From the NCBI GenBank assembly GCA_900199595.1, contig FZRB01000004.1, forward strand, positions 106,104 to 170,103: a stretch of DNA of 64,000 nucleotides, written 5' to 3'. Origin of the DNA: Lachnospiraceae bacterium. Lineage in GTDB: Bacteria > Bacillota > Clostridia > Lachnospirales > Lachnospiraceae. A program made the translations under genes and the position numbers. Position 1 is the first letter of the stretch, and every line of letters begins with the position of its first letter. Below, one piece after another: positions 36,256 to 45,293 of this stretch. The notes beneath the pieces are model-generated. The model did not search any database, was not told the DNA's origin, and saw nothing but the letters and a program-made list of their open reading frames with translations.

Positions 36256-38719
36256 CTCTGACTCTCCAAATCTTTATATTATCAATAGGCTTAAAGGATA
36301 ACAGCAAACTGATGGTAACAAGGAGCAAAAGTCCAAGTGGAATAATTATCATAGAAGCAATAGTCGGTGATGCAAGCGCAAATCTTCCAACTCCAAGAAC
36401 TGTCACTCCAACCTTATTAAACAGAGCTTTTGAGAGGGTAAATGCCACTATTAAAGCAAGCACTATTGCACACAAAACAAGAATAAATATCCTGAGATAA
36501 TGCCATCCTCTTATACTCCTCCTGTCAACACCAATACTTTTCAGCATAGCTATATCAGATGTCTCTTCCTCAATAAAAATCTGCTGATAGAGGAATGTCA
36601 TTGCAAAAATAGTTACTGACATAATAATAGCGATTACCACTAAGAGCATATTAAAGATTGTTCCAAATTCGTTTCCAAAATCAAAATCCAGAAGCTGATC
36701 AAAGTCCCATATCATTATATCTTTATTTACATTTCGCATCTTCTCAATGGTAGCATCATATTCTTCATCCGGCACATCTATCCCTTCATTGAATAGATCC
36801 CAGTCTTCCATAAAGACATTTTCATCCTGTTCTGCTGCGATGAATGTAGGAACACTTCCGTTCATCATAGTTTCAAAATAGGCTGTAACAATAAAATCTT
36901 TTTTTTCATATTTCAGAGTAAATCCATCATCCTTATACACCCTATATACCAGAGTAACTGTATCACCCAGATTTACCCCCATGGTGTCCTTTAAGCGATG
37001 TGATACGGCAACCTCATTATCAAGCGTAGGAGTCTTTCCGCCTTCAATAAATCTCAATCTTTCCAGTTCAACATCTTCATTATCAAAGTATAGAGTTATA
37101 CCAACATCCTCACCCTTGTTTTTCCAGGTTGCTTCCTGCCAATCCATAATCTGAATATTAAGAGGAATATCGTGCTCATTATAGTATTTCTCATAATATA
37201 GAAATACATTCTTGTAGCTTCCTTCCTGCTGGATTAGCTTTTCTCTAAGATTATCCTCCGGTCTTATAAATACCTCTCTATCCACTATCATCCAATAGTT
37301 TTTTCTAAAATTATCGCTCACCACTGTTTCCTTAAGCTGAATAACCATAAGAAGTAGAGCAATACCTAATGTATAGCTTACGATCAGATAGAGATATCTC
37401 TTTATTCTTCCTGTTATATCCTGCGCTGCAAGGAATAATGGAACTGAAGATCTCCTGCTCTTATGAAGAAATACTCCTGGAATCTTCTTAAATCTTTCAC
37501 CTCTGTTCTCCCCATGAATTGTATCCATTACCGATATCTTTTTCATTCTTCTTAAAGCAAGAAATGAAAAAGCAATCATAAGTAAGGCGAAAGAAAAACT
37601 CATTATAATACCCAGTATGATAAAAACTCTTGTATTAGGAGTAAGTATATTTATGATAAAGTGGTTTATCATAAACCTGCAAAGTGGTATCCCAAAAAAT
37701 ATTCCTAAAACACCACTAAGTAATGCAAAAGCTATATACTTTACTATAAACAAAGATTTATATGCCAGACTGTCTACGCCTATGGCCTTCATGGTTCCAA
37801 TCTCTTTTTCTTCTCTTTTTATAGTTGCATGAAGACTAAAACGAATACTCATAAAAATAAGAATTATGAGCGAAAATCCCATTATTACCATAAAAATACT
37901 GATAATTATAGTTACTAACGCCGCATTAGAATTCATATTATTTTTACCAGTAATTATATTATCAATTGTTCCATCCAGCTTATGACCTTCGTTTAGCTCT
38001 TGTATATCAACCGACAGATCATATCCCCATTTTTGGAGTTCATTTAAAGATGAGAATCCATTTGAAAGTCTAATCTCATATAAATCACTTAAGCTGTTAT
38101 ATTCTTTAACAAGCTCAGCATAGTCTTCATCTGAAAAAATAATTTTATGAAACCAATTTGAACTGGGATCCTTATAGATATGTGATACAGTGAATTCATA
38201 TATATTTCCCATATCTGTTGTTATCCTCATCTTGCTTCCTATTTTTGTCTTGGCGTTATTTGCAAGAAACTGAGGGAGAGCCACACATCCGTTCTCTACT
38301 TTTAGAACTTTATCATTCATATCATGAGGAATGTTTTGATCACTACTCACTGTTGTTAAATATGCAGATCTCTCATATAGATTGGAAACAGCTCTTTTAT
38401 CAACTCCATCAAAATCAAGTCTTCCGGTTGATATTACAGGTCGTTCTGAGATTTTTATCTCATCTATATCAGGATACTTATTCAGCATCCTTTGTATCTT
38501 TGCTCTCTGATCATCTTCATTTGAAATACTTTTTTCGATCGTAAATATGAAATCCGATGTTTTACACTTATCATAGGTTTCATTTGTTCCTATAAAGAAG
38601 GTATAGATGAAGCCCGCACTCGTCACCAGAAGAGCTGCGGCTATGATCATAAATATGAAAAGTACTATATTAAGTGCGACCTTATCCTTAAGGTCTTTTT
38701 TTAACATTCTAAAATACAT
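36248..38719 (-). CDS. Large FtsX/MacB-type ABC permease of cassette 2
   Basis: This 823-residue permease has one N-terminal TM helix, an outside domain of about 210 residues and three TM helices. A second FtsX unit has another outside domain and three terminal helices. Coupling-helix segments KREEKEIGTMKAIGVDSLAY and SDIAMLKSIGVDRRSIRG mark the two halves. The layout matches the permease at 8,553, though the sequences have clearly diverged. GGTGA precedes the ATG, seven bases after the ATPase stop. Confidence 0.92.
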   Translation of the reverse strand: MYFRMLKKDLKDKVALNIVLFIFMIIAAALLVTSAGFIYTFFIGTNETYDKCKTSDFIFTIEKSISNEDDQRAKIQRMLNKYPDIDEIKISERPVISTGRLDFDGVDKRAVSNLYERSAYLTTVSSDQNIPHDMNDKVLKVENGCVALPQFLANNAKTKIGSKMRITTDMGNIYEFTVSHIYKDPSSNWFHKIIFSDEDYAELVKEYNSLSDLYEIRLSNGFSSLNELQKWGYDLSVDIQELNEGHKLDGTIDNIITGKNNMNSNAALVTIIISIFMVIMGFSLIILIFMSIRFSLHATIKREEKEIGTMKAIGVDSLAYKSLFIVKYIAFALLSGVLGIFFGIPLCRFMINHFIINILTPNTRVFIILGIIMSFSFALLMIAFSFLALRRMKKISVMDTIHGENRGERFKKIPGVFLHKSRRSSVPLFLAAQDITGRIKRYLYLIVSYTLGIALLLMVIQLKETVVSDNFRKNYWMIVDREVFIRPEDNLREKLIQQEGSYKNVFLYYEKYYNEHDIPLNIQIMDWQEATWKNKGEDVGITLYFDNEDVELERLRFIEGGKTPTLDNEVAVSHRLKDTMGVNLGDTVTLVYRVYKDDGFTLKYEKKDFIVTAYFETMMNGSVPTFIAAEQDENVFMEDWDLFNEGIDVPDEEYDATIEKMRNVNKDIMIWDFDQLLDFDFGNEFGTIFNMLLVVIAIIMSVTIFAMTFLYQQIFIEEETSDIAMLKSIGVDRRSIRGWHYLRIFILVLCAIVLALIVAFTLSKALFNKVGVTVLGVGRFALASPTIASMIIIPLGLLLLVTISLLLSFKPIDNIKIWRVRDE

Positions 38720-38725
38720 AGAGCT

Positions 38726-39493
38726 TCACCATCCCATTTCTTCTAACCATTTTCTCAGCTTCTTCTCACGAAGTGCATACTCTTCTCTGTCACTACTCAT
38801 CTTTCCAAGGTTAAGCTCGCCTCGTATGTCTCCATCCATCAGATATATGATTCTGTCGGAACAGGCTGCAACTTTCTCACTATGAGTTACCATGAGTACT
38901 GTTGTCCCATCTTCATTTGCCTTTACAAGTTCACTCAGAACTTCCATAGAAGCTTTGGAATTAAGTGCACCAGTCGGCTCATCTGCAAAAAGAACCTTTG
39001 GACTATTTATAAGTGCCCTGGCGAGGCAGGCACGTTGAAGCTGGCCACCTGACACTTCTGTTATCTCTCTTTTGGCTGTCTCAACTATTCCCAGTCTTCT
39101 CATAAGATCTTCTGCCTTCTTATTCACTTCTTCCCGTGTTTTAACTTTTGCCTGATATCCAGGAAGGACTATATTATCCATGATACATAGTTTCTTCATC
39201 ATGTACATCTGTTGGAATATAAAGCCCATCTTCAAAAGCCTGAGCTTTGTAAGTGCTTTGTCATTCATTGTTGATATATCTTCTCCATCGAAGATCACAT
39301 TTCCGGCGGTCATACTATCCATTCCGCTGATTGTATAAAGAAGAGTTGATTTACCAGAACCACTCGGTCCCATTATTGACACAAACTCTCCTTCCTCTAT
39401 ACTTAGGCTTATATTCTGCAAAACATTATTACTGTAGCCATCAACTATATAGGTCTTGCATAAGTCCGTTGCTTTTAAACATACATTTCCCAT
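38726..39493 (-). CDS. ABC transporter ATPase of cassette 2
   Basis: This MacB/LolD-like ATPase of about 255 residues has Walker A GPSGSGKST, Q-loop FIFQQMYM, signature VSGGQLQRAC, Walker B VLFADEPTGALN and H-loop MVTHS. The C-terminal RKWLEEMGW tail resembles that of the cassette 1 ATPase. The ATG at 39,493 follows AGAGG; a GTG three codons upstream overlaps the site. It leads the second five-gene cassette. Confidence 0.95.
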   Translation of the reverse strand: MGNVCLKATDLCKTYIVDGYSNNVLQNISLSIEEGEFVSIMGPSGSGKSTLLYTISGMDSMTAGNVIFDGEDISTMNDKALTKLRLLKMGFIFQQMYMMKKLCIMDNIVLPGYQAKVKTREEVNKKAEDLMRRLGIVETAKREITEVSGGQLQRACLARALINSPKVLFADEPTGALNSKASMEVLSELVKANEDGTTVLMVTHSEKVAACSDRIIYLMDGDIRGELNLGKMSSDREEYALREKKLRKWLEEMGW

Positions 39494-39556
39494 CTTTGTC
39501 ACCTCTTTTAATCAATCAACTTTCAAAGCAAATAAAGATATTTCTTTTTTCGATGA

Positions 39557-39592
39557 ATATAACTTAACATTTCAATTCTTAAAAAATCTTTA
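39557..39592 (-). promoter_or_regulatory. Candidate operator and -10 for cassette 2
   Basis: TAAAGA at 39,592 and TAAGA at 39,581 (minus strand) are 11 bases apart, the same motif as before cassette 1. A -10-like TTATAT follows at 39,562-39,557. The link to the cassette regulator is inferred. Confidence 0.35.
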
Positions 39593-39600
39593 AAAGATAA

Positions 39601-39633
39601 AAAAACCACCAACTTTTTATGGTTAGTGGTTTT
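39601..39633 (-). terminator. Terminator upstream of cassette 2
   Basis: On the minus strand AAAACCACTAACC pairs with GTTGGTGGTTTT around a seven-base loop and is followed by TTTATC. It ends transcription of the lipoprotein gene at 39,643. Confidence 0.75.
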
Positions 39634-39642
39634 CATGCTTTA

Positions 39643-40215
39643 TTAAGGTTCCTGTTCTGCAGGCGATGTATCTTTTTCGTCTGAGTCAGATGCTATTGTT
39701 TCGCAGTATTCTTCGAATTTTACCTCTGTATCATAAGAATCAAAAGAAAACTGCTGATACTTTGATTTATCGTTTGTCCAATACAGATATAGCCACGGTC
39801 CGGTACCTCCTGAATCAGCCGATTCTTCTCTTGCTTTTACAACTCCATCACTCAGATAGCTGTAAATCTTAGACCACTGTTCATCAGTAAGAGTTATGGT
39901 ACCAATCCTTGTCGTATCATCCTGGGTAGCAGGTCCGTAGTCATTTTTTCTTTCCCTTTTTTCATGAAAGAAAACATGCTGTCCCTCTTCAACGTAAATC
40001 CTGTATCTCTGATAGAATGCGTCATAATTAATATTCTCAACAGTATAATAAAAATCTGTGATATCGTTCTCCTGAATATCTTTTCCTACGACATATTTTT
40101 TTGATAAAGAAATATCTGCCGGCTTCACGTCAGAATCCTCCTTTGAACTGCATCCTGTCAGCAAGGCTGTCATAATGATTATGCATACAATAATATGTTT
40201 AATATATTTTGTCAT
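39643..40215 (-). CDS. Small lipoprotein of unknown function
   Basis: The 190-residue protein has a signal and a lipobox near LLTGCSSK (about residues 18-25), so it should be anchored to the outer face of the membrane. The body contains a patterned segment (YRIYVEEGQHVFFHEKRERKN, TLTDEQWSKIYSYLSDG). The C-terminal tail is acidic (SDSDEKDTSPAEQEP). I recognise no named family. It starts 12 bases after the secreted protein gene upstream and ends at a terminator, so these two genes form an operon separate from cassette 2. Confidence 0.7.
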   Translation of the reverse strand: MTKYIKHIIVCIIIMTALLTGCSSKEDSDVKPADISLSKKYVVGKDIQENDITDFYYTVENINYDAFYQRYRIYVEEGQHVFFHEKRERKNDYGPATQDDTTRIGTITLTDEQWSKIYSYLSDGVVKAREESADSGGTGPWLYLYWTNDKSKYQQFSFDSYDTEVKFEEYCETIASDSDEKDTSPAEQEP

Positions 40216-40227
40216 ATTTCTATCCTG

Positions 40228-41376
40228 CTATAAACCGAATCTGAATATAGTGATACCATTACGAACATCTACTCCACGTGCATAATAATTTATATGAACA
40301 TCTATTTTGCCCTTTTCATTTCTGACAAAATCCATGCCCTCAACTTCTACATTTTTCTTGTTAAATGATCTTTTGCCAATCTTTATAGTTGATGGAAGGT
40401 TAATTACTTTACTTACATTATCTGAGAATTTTTTATCCTGCTGAACGGATTTGCCATTGTTATAAACCTTATACTTTATGGTATTTATCTCTGCTCCGTC
40501 ATTGAAATATCCACCGCAGATATATATGGTATTATCAGCAACTCTGAAGCTCTGGAAGACAGACTTAGGAACTACATTACATCTTACATTTGCCTTCTGA
40601 TTCTTTGCCTGCTTGGCTATATCATACTTGGCACCATCCTTTTTCTTATCCAGTGCCTTGTTCAGTTTCTTCAGATCATAAGCCAGATAATTGATTTCTG
40701 TTGAAGTCTCAGATCTAAAAACAATCTGGTTATTCTTTTCATCAGCGGCAACATTCATTCTTTTCGGAGCTTCCTTTTCTTCAAAAAGAGCTGCCTTTCC
40801 ATTGATTACATTTGCCTTCTTAAAATTCTTGATTCTGACCTTTTTCTTTATAACCATTTTTTCATTTTCTATGGCTATGGTCATTCTGTCTATACATCTT
40901 CCGAAGCCATTGCTGCCTGCATCCGATGCAACCCAGATATCATATATTTCCTTACTGCTGTCTCTTTCTGTAATGGCAATTGCATCACCATGACCGTAAT
41001 TACCCAGAACCCTGGCATCGATACATGTAGATGTATTCTTATCACCGAATTCCTTATTAATCTTGCTTACTGTTAAAAGAGTATGTTTTTTAGAACCTGT
41101 ATTACATTCACCAACGGTAAATATATACTTCAGGTCCGGTGTATAAGAAAAGTTCTGAATAGTATGAGTCTTCAACTTCTTGCCTTTATAGGTTTTTAAA
41201 ATACTGTATATTGAAGCTGACGGCATATTTTTCAAAGTCAGCACTCTGCTCTTAGACAGCTTTGACAGTGAAATAGTTTTAGAAGACTTTGCATATATAA
41301 CATCAGCCGGAAATGCAAAAAGCATTGCGAGTGCAAGTAATAATGCGATTTTTCCGAAAAGCTTCTTTTGTTTCAT
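40228..41376 (-). CDS. Secreted protein of unknown function, possible beta-propeller
   Basis: This 382-residue protein has a clear signal peptide (about 1-30, AFPADVIYA-KS). Repeated strand-like blocks such as FTVGECNTGSKKHTLLTVSK, NYGHGDAIAIT, IYDIWVASDAGSNGFGR and DNTIYICGGYFNDG suggest a beta-propeller-like fold. The GHGDAI and ICGGYFND elements loosely resemble helveticin J-type proteins, but this is not strong enough for a name. GGAGG precedes the ATG. It probably forms an operon with the lipoprotein at 39,643. Confidence 0.6.
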   Translation of the reverse strand: MKQKKLFGKIALLLALAMLFAFPADVIYAKSSKTISLSKLSKSRVLTLKNMPSASIYSILKTYKGKKLKTHTIQNFSYTPDLKYIFTVGECNTGSKKHTLLTVSKINKEFGDKNTSTCIDARVLGNYGHGDAIAITERDSSKEIYDIWVASDAGSNGFGRCIDRMTIAIENEKMVIKKKVRIKNFKKANVINGKAALFEEKEAPKRMNVAADEKNNQIVFRSETSTEINYLAYDLKKLNKALDKKKDGAKYDIAKQAKNQKANVRCNVVPKSVFQSFRVADNTIYICGGYFNDGAEINTIKYKVYNNGKSVQQDKKFSDNVSKVINLPSTIKIGKRSFNKKNVEVEGMDFVRNEKGKIDVHINYYARGVDVRNGITIFRFGL

Positions 41377-41425
41377 AATGACCTCCGGACAATTTACAAA
41401 TAAAACTGACTTTTATAATTATTTT

Positions 41426-44400
41426 TTATTTGTATTTTGCCTTCTTCGGTGCTCCAGCCGTCTCAAACCACTTCTGATATTTTTTCCTCATGCTCTTCGG
41501 ACATTTAAAGGTTGCTTTTCTGTAGATACCTTTAAATGCATTTTTACCTATATAGTTCTTTTTCTTGAGCAAAGTGGTCTTAACTACTATTGTTTTCAGG
41601 CTCTTACAACCCTTAAAGGCGTTCTTTCCTATTCTTGTAACACTTGTAGGAATAGTAATCTTCTTGAGTTTCTTACAATTAAGGAAAGCATTGTCCCCGA
41701 TTTCCGTAACTTTATATGTCTTACCCTCAAACTTAACAGTCTTTGGAATTGACAATGTCTTAACATTCTTATCATATGGCGACAGGTAAGTAACCGTCTT
41801 AGATCCGGTAATCTCAAATCTACCCTTACGCGACACAAGAACCACACCTATATCTGAATCCTCTTCTTTAGACGGTGTAGCTGTAGGTATCGGCGTCGGT
41901 ACAGCAGTTGCAGTTGGAGTTGCCGTAGCTGTTGGCGCTGCAGTAGCTGTTGGAGCTGGAGTAACAGTCGGCTTGGCAGTAGGTGTCGGCTTATTAGTTG
42001 GCATCGCCGTTGGCACTGCGGTTGCAGTTGGAGTTGCCGTAGCTGTTGGTACTGCAGTAGCTGTTGGAGCTGCTGTTGGTGTTGCTGTTGGTGTTGCCGT
42101 TGGCATCACTTCTGCTGTAGGAGTTATCTCCGCTGTTGGTTCTATTGTCGGTGTTATCGTTGCTGTTGCAGTCGGTGTAGGTATAATCTCCTCAGTTGGT
42201 TTTGCTGTCGGGGTTATCTCTGCCGTCGGCTCTTTTGTTGCCGTTGGTGTCGGCTCTACTACAGGTGCAGTAGTTGCCGTTGCTGTTGCAGTCGGTGTAG
42301 GTATAATCTCCTCAGTTGGTTTTGCTGTCGGGGTTATCTCTGCCGTCGGCTCTTTTGTTGCCATTGGTGTCGGCTCTACTACAGGTGCAGTAGTTGCCGT
42401 TGCTGTTGCAGTCGGTGTAGGTATAATCTCCTCAGTTGGTTTTGCTGTCGGGGTTATCTCTGCCGTCGGCTCTTTTGTTGCCGTTGCTGTCGGTGTTACT
42501 ACAGGTGTCTCCGTTGGCTCTATTGTCGCTGTTGCTGTAGGATCTACTACCGGTGCTATCGTTGGTGTTTCTGTAGGTATAACGACTGGTGCAACTGTTG
42601 GGGTTGCTATCGAATCCACTACTGGCGCTGCCGTTGCTGTTGCTGTAGGTATAACGACTGGTGCAACTGTTGCTGTTGCCGTCGGATCTACTACTGGTGC
42701 CATCGTTGGGGTTGCTGTAGGTATAACGACTGGTGCAACTGTTGGTGTTGCTGTCGGATCTACTACTGGTGCCATCGTTGGTGTTTCTGTAGGTATAACG
42801 ACCGGTGCAACTGTTGGGGTCGCTGTCGGATCTACTACTGGTGCTATCGTTGGTGTTTCTGTAGGTATAATGACCGGTGCAACTGTTGCTGTTGCTGTCG
42901 GATCTACCACCGGTGCTATCGTTGGCGTTTCTGTAGGTATAACAGCCGGTGTTTCTGTTGCTGTAGGTTTAACAGTTGGTTCTACTGTCGCTGTTGCCGT
43001 TGGATCAACTATCGGTTCTGTCGTTGGTGTTGCTATAGGCATAGCTGTTGGTACAGCGGTTGGTGTAGGAGTTATCGTTGCCGTAGCTACCGGTGTTGCT
43101 GTTGGCTTTACCGTTGGAGTTGCAGAAGGAGTTACTGTAGCTGTTGGTATTATCGTTGCAGTCGGTATTGCCGTCGGAGTTGGTGTTGGTGTAGCAAAAT
43201 AAGGTGTAAAAATATCCGTATTTTTATCTACAATTATTGCAGATTCCATTTCTTGTAGATCGCCAACAAACAAACACTTAAATGCATTATTCCTTATCAT
43301 GGAGATTCCATACAAATATCCAGTTTCTAATTCTTCGTCAGAAGCAGTATATATAACTGTTTTTTCTCCATTGGAAGGATTATATGCATATATTTTATCC
43401 GGATTGCTATATATCAGATTTCCATTATATATAGATAGTGATAAACAGTCCTTAGCATAATATATGTAATTAGATCCTTTTATCGGCCAATTTCTAATAC
43501 TTACTATAAATTTACCTTTTATTAAATCTGTTCCATCACAAGAAAATTCATACAAATCATTATTATAAAGTCCATACCAAGTTCCATTTAAGTATTCATA
43601 CGACGCACTTATACCATTCCAAAAATATCCATCATAATAATCATCAGAAGCTTCTTCAGGAGACAGTCCTCCCTGGACTACATAGTCAGAAGCTTTATGT
43701 TTATTTGTGTCCGAATTAAAATATTCATTGCTCTTTAAAAAGTGATTATGTCCGGAACGTCCCAGCTTATCAGCAACAGGATCATTCCAGGTAACATCAA
43801 GCATATAATAATTTCCATTTATTTTAATCATATTCCAAGCATGATTAAGCTGACGACTGGTAACTACATAACACTCTATTCCTAATTTATCACATAAGTA
43901 TTTTGTTGTTACTGCATAACCCTGACACACTGCACAATGCTCAACAAATACACCATATATGTCTCCTTTATGAGTTCTGTTAAGCGTTCTATCATATTCA
44001 CATAATCTTGTAAGATAATCATTGATATAGAGAACCTTTTCCAGATCTGACCACGAGGATACTAATCCATCCATGAACATATCTACTTCTTCATCAATTT
44101 CCTCATTCATGGCATCTATTTCATCATCTTCGTTTTTATATTTAAATTCAACAATCGAAACATAAGAGCCACTAGTATAATAACTATATCCACTGGAAAC
44201 ATAGAAGTATTCAGGATATTTATTTAATGTATCAATCAAAATCTCACTGAATTCCGGCTGAGTAAGACCAAATTCTAAAATATTCAGTGATTTATTCTTT
44301 AAATCCCACGCATTTCTTAACTCATCAACTAAATTTCTTTCTGGCGTATTACCACTTCTTAATGCGGAATTCTTTTTATTTGATTTTATCTTTGTATTAG

Positions 44401-44578
44401 AATAAACCGAAGAACTACTGGTTTCTTTTAAAAAACCACCATCTTGAATAACATAATCTGAAACATCAGAATACTGCATAGCGCTTTCGTTATTATCTTC
44501 AGCAGCATTAACAACGGAATTAGAATTTATTATCAATATGAAAATCAAGATTATTAATATGTTATTAAGTTTCTTCAT
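41426..44578 (-). CDS. Secreted transglutaminase-like protein with Pro/Thr repeats and BspA-type LRR
   Basis: The protein has about 1,050 residues and a signal peptide (about 1-26). A transglutaminase/protease-like domain spans about 85-300, with a complete triad of C218 (HCAVCQGYA), H246 (QLNHAWNMI) and D261 (YMLDVTWNDP). A middle segment (about 300-465) may be a small propeller. A linker of more than 400 residues made almost only of P, T, A, V and E follows, then BspA-like leucine-rich repeats (TEIGDNAFLNCKKLKKITIP) and a basic tail. The linker probably spans the cell wall. The ATG at 44,578 follows GGAGG. Its substrate may be wall or host proteins; this is inference. Confidence 0.85.
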   Translation of the reverse strand: MKKLNNILIILIFILIINSNSVVNAAEDNNESAMQYSDVSDYVIQDGGFLKETSSSSVYSNTKIKSNKKNSALRSGNTPERNLVDELRNAWDLKNKSLNILEFGLTQPEFSEILIDTLNKYPEYFYVSSGYSYYTSGSYVSIVEFKYKNEDDEIDAMNEEIDEEVDMFMDGLVSSWSDLEKVLYINDYLTRLCEYDRTLNRTHKGDIYGVFVEHCAVCQGYAVTTKYLCDKLGIECYVVTSRQLNHAWNMIKINGNYYMLDVTWNDPVADKLGRSGHNHFLKSNEYFNSDTNKHKASDYVVQGGLSPEEASDDYYDGYFWNGISASYEYLNGTWYGLYNNDLYEFSCDGTDLIKGKFIVSIRNWPIKGSNYIYYAKDCLSLSIYNGNLIYSNPDKIYAYNPSNGEKTVIYTASDEELETGYLYGISMIRNNAFKCLFVGDLQEMESAIIVDKNTDIFTPYFATPTPTPTAIPTATIIPTATVTPSATPTVKPTATPVATATITPTPTAVPTAMPIATPTTEPIVDPTATATVEPTVKPTATETPAVIPTETPTIAPVVDPTATATVAPVIIPTETPTIAPVVDPTATPTVAPVVIPTETPTMAPVVDPTATPTVAPVVIPTATPTMAPVVDPTATATVAPVVIPTATATAAPVVDSIATPTVAPVVIPTETPTIAPVVDPTATATIEPTETPVVTPTATATKEPTAEITPTAKPTEEIIPTPTATATATTAPVVEPTPMATKEPTAEITPTAKPTEEIIPTPTATATATTAPVVEPTPTATKEPTAEITPTAKPTEEIIPTPTATATITPTIEPTAEITPTAEVMPTATPTATPTAAPTATAVPTATATPTATAVPTAMPTNKPTPTAKPTVTPAPTATAAPTATATPTATAVPTPIPTATPSKEEDSDIGVVLVSRKGRFEITGSKTVTYLSPYDKNVKTLSIPKTVKFEGKTYKVTEIGDNAFLNCKKLKKITIPTSVTRIGKNAFKGCKSLKTIVVKTTLLKKKNYIGKNAFKGIYRKATFKCPKSMRKKYQKWFETAGAPKKAKYK
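41881..43202 (-). repeat. Coding tandem repeats of the Pro/Thr linker
   Basis: Two families are nested inside the transglutaminase-like gene. One has a 120-base period, with three copies of the block starting GTATAATCTCCTCAGTTGGT at 42,181, 42,301 and 42,421. The other has a 72-base period, with GTAGGTATAA at 42,573, 42,645, 42,717, 42,789, 42,861 and 42,933, which is 24 codons. Both periods are multiples of three and keep the frame, so copy number can change without breaking the gene. Confidence 0.9.
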
Positions 44579-44617
44579 TTTCAATTCCTCCATTTATCTC
44601 ATATTTTTATAAGATAC

Positions 44618-45256
44618 TTACTTAAACTCCACATTAGTCACATACATTACTTCGCAGGCTCCATTGCCTGTGTCTTCTCTGGTCGTACTGGAATTCCAGT
44701 AAAAATATGACCCATCCGGCTTTGTGGCATCTACATTTACAAGATAGCCTTTAAGCTTTACATGGTCTCCTCTTCTCATTCGTTTTATCATACTTCTCAC
44801 AGTACTGTCAGCAGGTATAAGATGATTATTAGCTGATTGTGTATTTACACCGCTCGTTCCGCCAACCTTAGCTATTTCATCATATGAACCGGTCCAGCTG
44901 TACCATCTTCCTGATTGCTTCCAGTGAAAGTCCACAACATCATTATACTGTGCCACTGTACCCCAGGCTAATGCTATATCTCTAGGCGCAAGCTTAGAGG
45001 CCAGGTCCAGTCCGCCGTAGTCATGCGTATGGACTACTAGTGCATCTATTTCATATTCATAAAGATACGAAATGTGTACATTGTATCCATTCATTGTAAA
45101 ATCTGTAAAGCCAGTTGTTTCAGTCTGAACAGGCGCTTCTGTCCCTCCCGGGATTGCTTTTCTACTGCCAGCTCTGTACTTTAAAACTGCTACAATAATG
45201 ACAATCACAGATATCAATATAATATATTTAATTTTGTCATTTCTCTCTCGAATCAT
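44618..45256 (-). CDS. Membrane-anchored protein with conserved C-terminal domain, unknown
   Basis: The 212-residue protein has one N-terminal TM helix (about 10-27) and an outside domain. Conserved-looking blocks are APRDIALAWGTVA, WKQSGRWYSW, NHLIPADSTV, GDHVKLKGYLVNV and STTREDTGNGACEVMYVTNV. I believe these belong to a widespread uncharacterised family (an APRD-LAWG start and a TREDTGNGACE end), but I cannot name a function. GGAG precedes the ATG. It lies 39 bases before the transglutaminase-like gene and probably shares its transcript. Confidence 0.7.
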   Translation of the reverse strand: MIRERNDKIKYIILISVIVIIVAVLKYRAGSRKAIPGGTEAPVQTETTGFTDFTMNGYNVHISYLYEYEIDALVVHTHDYGGLDLASKLAPRDIALAWGTVAQYNDVVDFHWKQSGRWYSWTGSYDEIAKVGGTSGVNTQSANNHLIPADSTVRSMIKRMRRGDHVKLKGYLVNVDATKPDGSYFYWNSSTTREDTGNGACEVMYVTNVEFK

Positions 45257-45293
45257 GAATCACTCCAAGACAGTCTGCACAGATACAAAAATA

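Noticed and set aside
40228..41376. Helveticin J-like bacteriocin
   Set aside because: Only short motifs resemble that family, and no immunity gene is adjacent; left as unknown.
41973..43202. A 409-codon plus-strand frame made of Val/Gly/Ala repeats
   Set aside because: It is the mirror of the Pro/Thr repeats of the transglutaminase-like gene, which has a signal peptide, ribosome site and real domains on the other strand.
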